DNA from: a bacterium UBP2_UBA5202
Lineage (GTDB): Bacteria; Edwardsbacteria; AC1; EtOH8
Length of the DNA: 64,000 bases
Direction: 5' to 3'
Assembly: GCA_002412795.1 (NCBI GenBank)
Contig: DHVS01000016.1
Coordinates: 1-64,000, forward strand
Shown here: positions 8,976 through 18,059 of the stretch, piece by piece
Layout of the letters: every line of letters begins with the position of its first letter
Numbering within the stretch: the first letter of the stretch is position 1
Notes under the pieces: model-generated
The model's input: only the letters and a program-made list of their open reading frames with translations
The model's database searches: none
Told to the model about the DNA's origin: nothing
Translations under genes and position numbers: made by a program

Positions 8976-9267
8976 TTCTTGCATTTGAACAGCAAAAATC
9001 GTATCATAAAGAAGGAACTTACTGTCATGGGAGCAGCAGACCATTGTGCCATATCACCGGGCATTGTACTCAGGGGAGCAGTTGCAAGTGGTGAGGCCGG
9101 TGTGATAGCCATACACAACCACCCATCAGGGGAACCCACACCATCCACCGAAAACAGACTGCATTTGGAAGAACATGAGAGAGACTTGCAAAATTTTGGG
9201 GATTAGGCTGCTGAACAACCTGGTGATCGGTGCTAATAGGTTTTATGGCGAGGAAGAGCACCGGTAA
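8976..9267 (+). pseudogene. radC: Broken radC (JAB/MPN domain) remnant
   Basis: The frame from 8976 reads FLHLNSKNRIIKKE..., then the metal-site motif HNHPSGEPTPS of RadC-family JAB domains. After about position 9180 the frame fails (stop near 9206), while the next frame continues RadC-like: ETCKILGIRLLNNLVIGANR, ending with TAA at 9265-9267. The gene therefore has a frameshift near 9175-9185. It also lacks the whole N-terminal helix-hairpin-helix part, and there is no standard ATG. Not expected to be functional. RadC genes often travel with mobile elements. Confidence 0.8.
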
Positions 9268-9462
9268 TTGATCTGATAGGCTAAAGGGATCAGTAGGTGT
9301 TTACTGAGCGCAGAGTTTGGCCGCTTTTTTAATGCCTATAACTGGATGTTGGCGAAGTATATTGAGGATCCAAAGTCAAAGAACACCATATTTTCACTTG
9401 AAAACACACACCATAATTATAAATTGAAAATTGAGAATTACTAACAGCATAAGGAGGAAAGC

Positions 9463-9888
9463 ATGAAAAGGGTAAAATATGTAAGCCGTTTTACCAGACC
9501 TATGACTTATCAAGCCATTGATAATCTGGTTTCAACATCTTCGAAACACAATAAAGAGAATGGTATAACTGGCGTTCTGCTTACATCTGGGGGTATCTTT
9601 TTTCAGATAATTGAGGGTCCTGAAGAAAATATTGACGCGCTGTTAAGCAAAATAACTGCCGATCGAAGGCATACGGATGTAATATTGTTAGCGGAGGAAA
9701 ATAACGTTGACAGGAGGCTTTTCTCTGACTGGTCCTTAGGTAAAATGGATCTCGATAGCGGGGCTTATATCAGGAATGATGCAATGATGGGTCTTTTAGA
9801 TGCTATAGTTGGCCTACAAAAAATAATGGAAAGTTTGGCCAATTCATTGGGAATGGCTGCCTGGAACGAACTAACAGGCGCAAAATAA
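9463..9888 (+). CDS. BLUF-domain blue-light photoreceptor (stand-alone)
   Basis: BLUF domains bind FAD and sense blue light through a Tyr-Gln-Asn hydrogen-bond network. Aligned by eye with cyanobacterial PixD (Slr1694), this 141-residue protein keeps all three: Tyr6 (KYVSR), Asn30 (KHNKENGITG) and Gln48 (FFQIIEG). It also has Trp90 in the DWSLG segment and the DRRHTDV turn. After the domain comes only a helical tail of about 40 residues, so no output domain is fused and an unknown partner protein is expected. AAGGAGG sits six bases before the ATG. The gene is clearly more AT-rich than tdk and rdgB and follows a broken radC, suggesting it arrived by transfer. Confidence 0.88.
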   Translation: MKRVKYVSRFTRPMTYQAIDNLVSTSSKHNKENGITGVLLTSGGIFFQIIEGPEENIDALLSKITADRRHTDVILLAEENNVDRRLFSDWSLGKMDLDSGAYIRNDAMMGLLDAIVGLQKIMESLANSLGMAAWNELTGAK

Positions 9889-9901
9889 AAGGTTATGCAA
9901 C

Positions 9902-9930
9902 AAGCCCGAATGATCTCTCATTCGGGCTTT
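9902..9930 (+). terminator. Intrinsic terminator after the BLUF gene
   Basis: AAGCCCGAATGA (9902-9913) pairs perfectly with TCATTCGGGCTT (9918-9929) around the loop TCTC. A T-rich tail (TTTAATATTTT) follows on the plus strand. Confidence 0.9.
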
Positions 9931-9984
9931 AATATTTTGCGGCCGCCTGGTCTGCCGGGAAGGACCTCATTACCAGACCTGATT

Positions 9985-10134
9985 TTATTTGGTGGTTTTT
10001 ACCTGGAGATTGTTTTCCCGAATGTAAGCCCAGAGCCCTTTGGTCAATTCCATGCCGGTGATGGTAGCCCCTTCCTTTTTCTTGAACACTTTGGCCAGGG
10101 TTGCGTCCAGCTTGATGGTTCCGCCTGCTGCCAT
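9985..10134 (-). CDS. 49-residue protein resembling the N-terminal half of a SWIB/MDM2 domain
   Basis: Short gene with a strong ribosome site (AAGGAGAG, six bases before ATG) and a stop at 9985. The stretch ELTKGLWAYIRENNLQ closely matches the EVTKKLWAYIKKNKLQ-type helix of bacterial SWIB domains, and DATLAKVFKKKEGATIT corresponds to the preceding segment. A normal SWIB domain then continues with DxKNKRxIxxD and a second half. Here the protein ends four residues after LQ-V, and I saw no continuation in other frames. It may be a half-domain that dimerises, or a truncated gene still carrying good signals. It lies just downstream of three tRNA genes on the same strand. Confidence 0.65.
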   Translation of the reverse strand: MAAGGTIKLDATLAKVFKKKEGATITGMELTKGLWAYIRENNLQVKTTK

Positions 10135-10187
10135 TTTAGCTCTCCTTTTGTTGAATGTTTTTTAGGTGAACCTTGATTGATGTCTTT

Positions 10188-10265
10188 TGGGGTGGATGAG
10201 GGGATTCGAACCCCCGGCCTTCGGATCCACAATCCGACGTTCTAACCAGCTGAACTACATCCACC
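10188..10265 (-). tRNA. tRNA-His (anticodon GTG)
   Basis: Read on the minus strand: acceptor GGTGGATG pairs with CATCCACC, including the extra G-1 opposite C73 that marks tRNA-His. The D-arm is GTTCAGCTGGTTAGAAC, the anticodon loop TTGTGGA, and the T-arm GGGGGTTCGAATCCCC. CCA is encoded (10190-10188). Confidence 0.96.
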
Positions 10266-10336
10266 ATGTACTTTATGACTTGAAAAATTATGGTTCGGGT
10301 CAGAGAAAACATCCCATTTTATCCCAACCTTGAGTA

Positions 10337-10413
10337 TGGTACGCCTGACAGGATTCGGACCTGTGACCCTCTGCTTAGAAGGCAGATGCTCTATCCAACT
10401 GAGCTACAGGCGC
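10337..10413 (-). tRNA. tRNA-Arg (anticodon TCT)
   Basis: Minus strand: acceptor GCGCCTG with CAGGCGT (one G-T pair), D-arm GCTCAGTTGGATAGAGC, anticodon loop CTTCTAA with TCT, T-arm CAGGTCCGAATCCTG, discriminator A and encoded CCA (10339-10337). Confidence 0.96.
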
Positions 10414-10523
10414 ATTTTAGATATTGGACTATGGACATCGGATAACGGGAAACACCATTATCCATTATCTTCCATTCGTCATCCGAACCCAGTAACCTGT
10501 AATTTGGTTCCTCCATCTGTGGC

Positions 10524-10599
10524 TGGTCGGGGTGCCCAGACTCGAACTGGGGGCTTCTTGCTCCCAAAGCAAGCGCGCTACCAACTGCGCCACACCCCG
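10524..10599 (-). tRNA. tRNA-Pro (anticodon TGG)
   Basis: Minus strand: acceptor CGGGGTG pairs with CACCCCG, D-arm GCGCAGTTGGTAGCGC, anticodon loop TTTGGGA, T-arm CCCAGTTCGAGTCTGGG, discriminator A and encoded CCA (10526-10524). The three tRNAs Pro, Arg and His form one minus-strand cluster downstream of rdgB. Confidence 0.96.
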
Positions 10600-10681
10600 C
10601 TTTTAAACAGCAACCTGTAATTATATAACACTTTTACCAGCCATGTCAAGCAATACCGGGATTCGATCCTAACCCGGGCAT

Positions 10682-11302
10682 TCAGATAATAGGACAGTTG
10701 GATCGGTCATGGCCCGACAGGTTGGCGATCAGCGGGGTAATTTTCCTTAAGGCTATTGTCCGGTGGCTGATCCCGTTCTTCTCTTCCGGCGAAAGCTGGG
10801 CCATGGTCTTTTCAAATTGCGGCAGCCAGAACACGGGGTCGTATCCGAAACCGTTCTGCCCCAAGGGCTGTTCGGTGATCAGGCCTTCGATCTTTCCCTC
10901 GGTAAAATAGGCCCGGTTGTGGTTGGAGACCAGGGCCATGGCGCAGATGAAACGGGCGGTTCTTTTATCCGGGGGAAGGCCTTTGAGTTCGGCCAGCAGT
11001 TTTTGAAGGTTCTTTACGGGGTCGGCCTCCTTCCCGGCATAGCGGGCGGACTGCACCCCCGGGCTGCCCTGCAGGGCATCCACCTCCAGGCCGGAGTCAT
11101 CGGCCAGGGCCCAGCAGCCGGAGCGATAGGCTGCGGTCTGGGCCTTAAGCAGGGCGTTGTCGGTAAATGTCTTTCCTGTCTCCTCCACCTCCGGGTACTC
11201 CGGAAGATCGTTCAGGCTCAGGAACTCCACCCCGTCGACTTTCAGTATCTGAGAGATCTCCCTGAGCTTGTGCGCGTTCCTGGTGGCGATGACTATCTGC
11301 AT
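10682..11302 (-). CDS. rdgB: XTP/dITP pyrophosphatase (RdgB/HAM1 family)
   Basis: Hydrolyses non-canonical purine nucleotides (dITP, XTP) to monophosphates, keeping them out of DNA and RNA. The 206 residues carry the family motifs in order: TRNAHKLREI near the start, the catalytic DDSGLEVDAL region with PGVQSARYAG, FGYDPVFWLP, and SHRTIALRK near the C-terminus. Length is typical. The gene precedes the Pro-Arg-His tRNA cluster on the same strand. Confidence 0.95.
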   Translation of the reverse strand: MQIVIATRNAHKLREISQILKVDGVEFLSLNDLPEYPEVEETGKTFTDNALLKAQTAAYRSGCWALADDSGLEVDALQGSPGVQSARYAGKEADPVKNLQKLLAELKGLPPDKRTARFICAMALVSNHNRAYFTEGKIEGLITEQPLGQNGFGYDPVFWLPQFEKTMAQLSPEEKNGISHRTIALRKITPLIANLSGHDRSNCPII

Positions 11303-11455
11303 AATGGCTGGAGTTGATTAAATTTCAAGCACTAAACGCTAAATCCTAAACAAAATCCAATGATCAATTTATCCAATTACCCGGCTGTTTGAGGTATATA
11401 GATTCGTGCTTGTTTAGAGTTTCGATATTGGCTTTTGGATCTTTCCGGCCTCGGG

Positions 11456-12166
11456 TTATCTCAGGTACTTCCACACCATAAAGATGATGGCTCCCCAGCC
11501 CCCCAGCCCGTGGCAGATGGCCGCGGCCCAGATGTTCTTGGTGTGCTGGGTCAGCCAGGCCAAGACCAGCCCGCTGATGAACACCAGCGCCACCAGGGGC
11601 AGGCCGGGCACTCCCGGTATCAGGAAACCCACCGTCACCAGGTGATAAAAGGTGAACAGCAGGGCCGAGAACAGCACCGTTTTGGTCCTGGAAAACCTCA
11701 GACGCAACAACCCCTGCAGCCCGGCCCGCCAGTAGAGTTCCTCGCCCACGGGAACTATGATCCCCACAAACAGAAAGAACTGCCAAAAGCTGTAACGCAG
11801 GGCCTGGCTGTGGGCCAGGCGCTCTGAGCAGATTTGCAGCATGTTCCCGGAAATGGCCCGGGTGAAGAACAGGATCCCCAGTGCCAGTATCAGCGCCGCC
11901 GCTCCCAGAGCCGATAAGACCCCCCAGCCCAGGCTCTTTAGAATATTCCGGGGCCTGATGGCCAGCATGGATCTAAGCCGGAAGGCCCTGATCACCCAGT
12001 AGGCCCCGCCGTAAAATATCAGGCAGCACAGGATGATGGCCAGCCAGGCATCGTTCAATATCCACAGCCCCAGCCAATTGGCCAGGGCCGGGGCCAGGGT
12101 CAGGGCCGCCAGCAGAAAATCGATGCCCGGGCGGGATTGTTTATTCCGGCGCTTGTTCATTTTCAC
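11456..12166 (-). CDS. CPBP-family intramembrane metalloprotease
   Basis: Multi-pass membrane protein of 236 residues with the CPBP (CAAX protease/bacteriocin-processing) motifs: GEELYWRAGL (EExxxR), a later FYHLVTVG with the histidine, and a third motif in the C-terminal helix pair. The family cleaves or processes substrates inside the membrane; the substrate here is unknown. Its start overlaps the end of dus by 26 bases, so it is probably translated from the same message. MKMNKRRNKQ provides a positive N-terminus facing the cytoplasm. Confidence 0.85.
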   Translation of the reverse strand: MKMNKRRNKQSRPGIDFLLAALTLAPALANWLGLWILNDAWLAIILCCLIFYGGAYWVIRAFRLRSMLAIRPRNILKSLGWGVLSALGAAALILALGILFFTRAISGNMLQICSERLAHSQALRYSFWQFFLFVGIIVPVGEELYWRAGLQGLLRLRFSRTKTVLFSALLFTFYHLVTVGFLIPGVPGLPLVALVFISGLVLAWLTQHTKNIWAAAICHGLGGWGAIIFMVWKYLR

Positions 12167-13160
12167 CGCAATGATGGTGGACCATTGAACTATGAAGTTT
12201 CTCCAGCAAACCCAGCACTTCCTCCCCGGTCTCGGCCCGCATCAGCTCCTGGTGCAGGGCGGCCGCCCCGGGAATGCCCTTGATGTACCAGCCCAGGTGC
12301 TTGCGCATTTCCCGGATGCCCCGGGGCTGCCCCTTGTCGGCCACCGCCATCTCTATGTGCTGGATTATGACCGCCAGCTTTTCCGGCCAGGCCACTGCAA
12401 TTTCTGCCTTCTGCCTTCCGCCTTCTGTATTCAAACATTCGTTGATCTCAGTAAACAGGAAGGGGTTTCCCAGGGCCGCCCGGCCCACCATCACCAGGTC
12501 GCAGCCGGTCTCCTCCGCCATCCTTGCGGCGTCGGCCCCGCTCCGGACGTCGCCGTTGCCGATCACCGGGATCTTGACCGCCTGCTTGACCCGGCCGATC
12601 ACCGCCCAGTCGGCCGTGCCGGAGAACATCTGGCTTTTGGTGCGACCGTGGACCGCTATGGCCGCGATGCCGCTGGACTCAAGTATTTTCGCGATCTCCG
12701 CCGCGTTCTCGGCCCCCACCTCCCAGCCGCTCCGGATCTTGGCCAGTACCGGACGGGGCGAGGCCTGGACCGCGGCCGCGGCGATCTGCCCCACCAGCTC
12801 CGGCTCCTTAAGCAGGGCCGAGCCTCCCCCGTTCTTGACGATCTTGGGGGCCGGACAGCCGAAGTTCAGGTCGTAGAAATCCGGGGCCAGGGGCTCCAGC
12901 AGGGCCACCGCATCGGCATAGGCCTGGGGCCTCTTGCCGAAAAGCTGGAGGGCTACCGGGCGCTCCTCCTCCCGGAACCCAGCCATTTTGAGGGTCTTCC
13001 TGTGACGGCGGGACAGGGCCTCGGTGGAAAGCATCTCGGAATATACCAGGGCCGCGCCGTGCCGGCGGCAGATAACGCGAAAGGCCGAATCGGTGATGCC
13101 CGCCATGGGCGCCAGTACCGCCCGGCCCTTAAGTTGGCTGATGTCCAACGCAGTTCCCAA
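12141..13160 (-). CDS. dus: tRNA-dihydrouridine synthase (Dus family)
   Basis: FMN enzyme reducing uridine to dihydrouridine in the D-loop of tRNAs. Shows the N-terminal LAPMAGITDSAFR, the catalytic Cys102 in NFGCPAPKIVKNGGGSALL, HGRTKSQMFSGTADW and IPVIGNGDVRSG for FMN binding, and DLVMVGRAALGNPFLF. Near residues 243-256, just after the FMN barrel, it reads NTEGGRQKAEI, which is the in-frame translation of an AGAAGGC word repeat like those seen in spacers. This makes the linker about four residues longer than usual. The subtype (A, B or C) was not decided, though overall it is nearest DusB. Confidence 0.93.
   Translation of the reverse strand: MGTALDISQLKGRAVLAPMAGITDSAFRVICRRHGAALVYSEMLSTEALSRRHRKTLKMAGFREEERPVALQLFGKRPQAYADAVALLEPLAPDFYDLNFGCPAPKIVKNGGGSALLKEPELVGQIAAAAVQASPRPVLAKIRSGWEVGAENAAEIAKILESSGIAAIAVHGRTKSQMFSGTADWAVIGRVKQAVKIPVIGNGDVRSGADAARMAEETGCDLVMVGRAALGNPFLFTEINECLNTEGGRQKAEIAVAWPEKLAVIIQHIEMAVADKGQPRGIREMRKHLGWYIKGIPGAAALHQELMRAETGEEVLGLLEKLHSSMVHHHCGENEQAPE
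12401..12432. repeat. AGAAGGC-type word repeat inside dus
   Basis: On the minus strand, successive words CAGAAGGC, GGAAGGC, AGAAGGC and AGAAA within the dus coding frame. The same TTCTGCCTT words occur in spacers at about 22630-22690 and 61875-61900. The insertion keeps the reading frame. Confidence 0.7.
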
Positions 13161-13324
13161 ATTGTATCCTGAATTGTTTTGGTGAATTTAATCCGGCCAA
13201 ACGGAGACAGACCGTTTTCTTTATGAGGTGGTCCCTGAATGACAGTTGGTAGTGATCTCTTGATAGCACCGTTTTTTGAAATGCGATCTGTGGGATCAGC
13301 GTCCCGTTTGGTTTCCTGAAATCC

Positions 13325-14353
13325 CTACTCTCGGCTCTTCTGCCACTTTTTAAAGAACGCCAGGATCAGGATCACAAACACCGCCACCAGGATGGAGATC
13401 AGCCGGCGGTCGGCCGAGGCCGCCATGATGGCCAGCACCGACAGGAAGAAAGTGCAACCGTAAAGAAACATCACCGCACCCTGGTGGGAAAAACCCGCCG
13501 ATAAAAGCAGGTGATGGATATGCTCCTTGTCCGCCTGGTAGAATTTCTGCCCCCGCCGGGTCCGCCTGAGTACCGCCTTGATAGTGTCGTATATCGGTAC
13601 CCCCAGGGCAGCGATGGGCAGCAGTAACGAAATGGTGGCCACGCTTTTCATGGTCCCCAAAGTGGTCATGGCTGCGAAAAGGAAACCGATCAGGGTGGCC
13701 CCGGAGTCTCCCAGGAATATCTTGGCCGGATGAAAGTTGAACGGCAAAAAACCCAGCAGGCTCCCCAGCATCAGGATCGAGGTCAAAGCCACCAGCGGCT
13801 GGCCGGTCTGTTCGGCCACAAAGAAAATGGTGAGGGCCACGATGGCGCTGATCCCGGCGGCCAGCCCGTCCAGGCCGTCTATGAAGTTGAGGGCGTTGAT
13901 CAGGAACACTATCCACAGGGCGGTGAAGGGATAGCTCAGCAGGCCCAGCTCCAGCCTTCCTCCCAGGGGATTGGGCAGCATGGTGATCAGAAATCCCCCC
14001 CAGATCAGCACCCCGGCCGAAGCGAACTGCACCAGGAACCTCAAGGCCACCGAGGCGTCCTTGAGGTCGTCGTACAGCCCGATCCCGAAGATCATCAGCC
14101 CGCCCAGGGTCAAAGCCAGCAGCTTCCGGTCCATTGTTTCGAACACCTGGGGCCATAAGCCCCTGGCCAGCCAAAGACAGATGAAAAATGAGACCGCCAC
14201 GGCCGCCCCGCCCAGGCAGGGAACTTCCTTCTGGTGGACCTTGCGCAGGCCGGGGCGGTCAAAGACCTGGTGCTTGACCGACAGGGCCATGGCCAGCGGG
14301 GTCAGGCCCAGGGCCAGCATGGCCGCTCCGAAAAACGATAACAGATAATGCAT
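13325..14353 (-). CDS. WecA/TagO-like undecaprenyl-phosphate sugar-1-phosphate transferase
   Basis: Polytopic transferase that loads a UDP-activated amino sugar phosphate onto undecaprenyl phosphate, the first step of O-antigen or teichoic-type glycans. Motifs in the 342 residues: VHQKEVPCLGG near residue 40, the metal-binding DD at 95-96 (YDDLKD), NALNFIDGLDGL at 153-164, LGDSGA at 214-219 and the EHIHHLL histidine motif at 277-283. This HIHH form is typical of WecA/TagO rather than MraY. It is the first of two such enzymes here; the second (28000-29433) carries a receiver domain. Confidence 0.88.
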   Translation of the reverse strand: MHYLLSFFGAAMLALGLTPLAMALSVKHQVFDRPGLRKVHQKEVPCLGGAAVAVSFFICLWLARGLWPQVFETMDRKLLALTLGGLMIFGIGLYDDLKDASVALRFLVQFASAGVLIWGGFLITMLPNPLGGRLELGLLSYPFTALWIVFLINALNFIDGLDGLAAGISAIVALTIFFVAEQTGQPLVALTSILMLGSLLGFLPFNFHPAKIFLGDSGATLIGFLFAAMTTLGTMKSVATISLLLPIAALGVPIYDTIKAVLRRTRRGQKFYQADKEHIHHLLLSAGFSHQGAVMFLYGCTFFLSVLAIMAASADRRLISILVAVFVILILAFFKKWQKSRE

Positions 14354-14374
14354 AACTTATTATGTGTTTACCAG

Positions 14375-14405
14375 AATGCCGCCCCGGGTTAAGAGGGACG
14401 GCATT
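14375..14405. terminator. Hairpin between gcvPA and the WecA-like gene
   Basis: AATGCCG-CCCC and GGGA-CGGCATT can pair around a 9-nt loop. There is no T-run on the minus strand, so a weak or Rho-assisted terminator or an RNA-processing hairpin is possible. Confidence 0.4.
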
Positions 14406-14418
14406 TAATTTTAAAGGG

Positions 14419-15735
14419 CTAAACGGTAATCTTTGAGGCCAGCAGGTCCAGTTCCTCTTTGGTCCTCTTCTCGGTGACAGCCAGCATCAGGTGGCCTTTT
14501 AATTCGGGGTAGAACTTTTCCAGGTCCAGGCCCCCCAGGATCCCGTCCTTCTTTAATTCTTCCAGCAGTTTGACCACCGGTTGTTTGGGCTGGATCACGA
14601 ATTCCTTGAAGAAGGGGGCGCTGAAGGAAGGCTTCAGTTTCTGGGAAAGGTAATGGCTCTTCTGCAGGCAGAGCTCCGCCACCTGCTTTATTCCCGACCG
14701 GCCCATCAGGGAAAGGTAGACCGCGGCGGCCAGGGCGCAGAGGGCCTCGTTGGAACAGATGTTGGAGGTGGCCTTTTCCCGGCGGATGTGCTGCTCCCGG
14801 GTCTGCAGGGTCAGCACCGCCCCCTCCTGCCCCTTGGCGTCGGTGGTCAGCCCCACCAGCCGGCCCGGCATCAGCCGCAGCAGGTTGGTCTTGACGGCGA
14901 ACAGCCCCAGATACGGCCCGCCCAGGCTGGTGGGCATGCCCAGGGGCTGGCCCTCGCCGGTGACGATGTCGGCCCCGTATTCTCCCGGGGTCTTTAAAAT
15001 GCCCAGCGAAATGGGATCGACCGAGACCGCCAGCAGCGCCCCGGCCTGGTGGGCTAAGCCTGAGATCTCGTCCATCTGCTCCAGGTGGCCGAAGAAGTTG
15101 GGGTGCTGGACCAGCACTCCGGCGGTGTTCGGGCCCACGGCCTTCTTTAAGGCCTCCAGATCGGTGACTCCGTCCTTGAAGCCGATCTCAGTCACCTCGA
15201 TCCCGGCCCCCCCGGCATAGGTGGCCAGGACCTGGCGGTAGGCGGGATTGACCGTCCGGGCGACTATCAGCTGTTTGCGCTTGGTGTGGTTGCAGGCCAG
15301 CACTCCGGCCTCGGACAGGGCGGTGGCCCCGTCGTACATCGAGGCGTTGGCGGAGTCCATGCCGGTCAGGGCGGTGATCAGGCTCTGGAACTCCCAGATG
15401 GCCTGCAAAGTTCCCTGGCTGACCTCGGCCTGGTAGGGGGTGTAGGCGGTGTAGAATTCCGAGCGCAGCAGGATGTGGTCTATGGCCGCCGGAATGTAGT
15501 GGTCGTAAGACCCTCCGCCCAGGAACGAGATCAGGGAGGAGGCCGGATTGTTCTGCCCGGCCAGTGATTTTATTTCTTTGACCGCTTCCATCTCGGACAG
15601 GGCCCGGGGAAGTTTCAGTTCGGCCTTGAGCCTTATCTCCGTAGGGATGTCGGCCACCAGCTCGTCAAAGCTTTTGACCCCGATCCGTTTGAGCATGGCC
15701 TGGCGGTTCTGGTCGGTGTTGGGTATGTAGGGCAT
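14419..15735 (-). CDS. gcvPA: Glycine dehydrogenase (decarboxylating) subunit 1
   Basis: N-terminal half of the two-subunit P-protein, which decarboxylates glycine and passes aminomethyl to lipoylated GcvH. The start MPYIPNTDQNRQAMLKRIG, the early AEVSQGTLQAIWEFQSLI segment and the GEGQPLGMPTSLGGPYLG stretch are typical of GcvPA, and 438 residues is the normal length. The PLP lysine lies on the partner subunit GcvPB, which is not found in this window. It is downstream of gcvH with only a short AT-rich word repeat between them. Confidence 0.94.
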   Translation of the reverse strand: MPYIPNTDQNRQAMLKRIGVKSFDELVADIPTEIRLKAELKLPRALSEMEAVKEIKSLAGQNNPASSLISFLGGGSYDHYIPAAIDHILLRSEFYTAYTPYQAEVSQGTLQAIWEFQSLITALTGMDSANASMYDGATALSEAGVLACNHTKRKQLIVARTVNPAYRQVLATYAGGAGIEVTEIGFKDGVTDLEALKKAVGPNTAGVLVQHPNFFGHLEQMDEISGLAHQAGALLAVSVDPISLGILKTPGEYGADIVTGEGQPLGMPTSLGGPYLGLFAVKTNLLRLMPGRLVGLTTDAKGQEGAVLTLQTREQHIRREKATSNICSNEALCALAAAVYLSLMGRSGIKQVAELCLQKSHYLSQKLKPSFSAPFFKEFVIQPKQPVVKLLEELKKDGILGGLDLEKFYPELKGHLMLAVTEKRTKEELDLLASKITV

Positions 15736-15740
15736 GATCT

Positions 15741-15784
15741 GAAAATTATAAATTACTAATTATTAATTACTAATTTGCAATTAG
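15741..15784. repeat. AT-rich word repeat between gcvH and gcvPA
   Basis: Tandem variants of AATTA(C/T)TAAT make up nearly the whole spacer between gcvH and gcvPA. It belongs to the set of spacer words seen throughout the window; a related word (ATAATTATAAATTG) lies before the BLUF gene. Confidence 0.6.
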
Positions 15785-15786
15785 TT

Positions 15787-16173
15787 TTAATGTCCGTGCT
15801 TCTCCATCTTGTCGTAACCGGCGGCATCCATCAGGTTGGCGGCCTCGGCGGCATTGGAGATCCTGATCTTGACCATCCAGCCGGCGCCGTAGGCGTCCTT
15901 GTTGACCACATCCGGGGTCCCCTCCAAAGCGCCGTTGACCTCGGTCACTTCGCCGGACATCGGCGCGTTGAGGTCGGAGACCGCCTTGACCGCCTCCACC
16001 GTGCCCAGCGGCTTGTTCTGGGTGACCTTGGCGCCGACGGCCGGCAGTTCCACGAAAACGATGTCGCCCAGCTCGCCCTGGGCAAAGTCGGTGATGCCGA
16101 TGGTGGCGGTGTCGCCCTCGATCCGGGCCCACTCGTGGCTGGCGGCGTATTTCAGGTCCTTGGGAATGTTCAT
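15787..16173 (-). CDS. gcvH: Glycine cleavage system H protein
   Basis: Carrier protein whose lipoyl group shuttles aminomethyl between the P, T and L proteins. The lipoylation lysine is Lys63 in TVEAVKAVSDLNAP. The remaining 128-residue sequence follows the family (HEWARIEGDTATIGITDFAQGELGDIVFVELP near the start, GAGWMVKIR near the end). It sits in the order gcvT-gcvH-gcvPA on the minus strand. Confidence 0.97.
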   Translation of the reverse strand: MNIPKDLKYAASHEWARIEGDTATIGITDFAQGELGDIVFVELPAVGAKVTQNKPLGTVEAVKAVSDLNAPMSGEVTEVNGALEGTPDVVNKDAYGAGWMVKIRISNAAEAANLMDAAGYDKMEKHGH

Positions 16174-16257
16174 TTCATCTCTCCAAATATATTTTTGATT
16201 TTTGATATTTTATCCATTCGAAAGCAAAGCAAGGTTGTCTATCCCAGGACAAGTTTT

Positions 16258-17358
<1,101 letters not shown>

Positions 17359-17419
17359 CTCTCTCCTGTCCAGAAATATATTTAATATTTTTAGTGATCA
17401 AAACAGGACGCCGGAAAAG

Positions 17420-17791
17420 TCAGTTGACGATGGCCTCAATCTTTTCGACCAGTTCCGAAAGGTTGAACGGTTTGTTCATGAAAAAATCTGCCCCGTTGGC
17501 CAGGCCGGCCGACCTTACCACGGAGTTCTTCTGGGCGGTCATCATTATTATTTTGATGTCCTTGGTCTCCGCCGAAGCCTTCAGCCTCCGGCAGACCTCT
17601 ATTCCGTCCTTCCCCGGAAGCATCAGGTCCAGCACCACCAGGTCGGGGTGCAGTTTTGCGGCGTCCCCGATGGCCTGGCTGCCGTCCGAGGCTGCAAACA
17701 CCAGGTATTTTTTCTTTTCCAGGGCCAGGGTGATCAGCCGGCGGAGATGGTCGTCATCCTCCACCACCAGTATCTTTTTTTCCTTCTCCAT
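17420..17791 (-). CDS. Stand-alone response regulator (receiver domain only)
   Basis: Single CheY-like receiver of 123 residues: acidic pocket EDD at 11-13, phosphoacceptor Asp55 (VVLDLMLPGKDG), Thr85 (MMTAQ) and Lys107 (NKPF). I placed the start at 17791 (MEKEKKILVVEDD, AAAGGG upstream). The frame is open to 17941, but the extra 50 residues are not receiver-like. No histidine kinase or DNA-binding domain is present, so its partner is unknown. It is immediately upstream of gcvT on the same strand, but a functional link is not shown. Confidence 0.9.
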   Translation of the reverse strand: MEKEKKILVVEDDDHLRRLITLALEKKKYLVFAASDGSQAIGDAAKLHPDLVVLDLMLPGKDGIEVCRRLKASAETKDIKIIMMTAQKNSVVRSAGLANGADFFMNKPFNLSELVEKIEAIVN

Positions 17792-18059
17792 GCCTGCCCT
17801 TTTATAAAAGTGAAACCCGGCCGGGACGGTTAAGGACTGAGGTAAATTTTGATTATAAGGTATTTCCGGCCTTATTTCAACCCCAATCAAACCCCTGTTT
17901 TCCCGGGCCCTGAAAACTCGGGATAAAGTTCCGCCGAACACTGGTCTCAGATGCCGTAGCTGATAGAGATGTCACACTGGCGCGTCCCCTTAGAATTCTC
18001 AACCGCTGATAAATCATGCTGATCTGCGCTTATCAGCGTCCCGTAAAAGCCCTTAGGGA

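Noticed and set aside
13325..14353. MraY (phospho-MurNAc-pentapeptide transferase)
   Set aside because: Motifs and the EHIHH form fit WecA/TagO better, and no mur/fts genes are adjacent.
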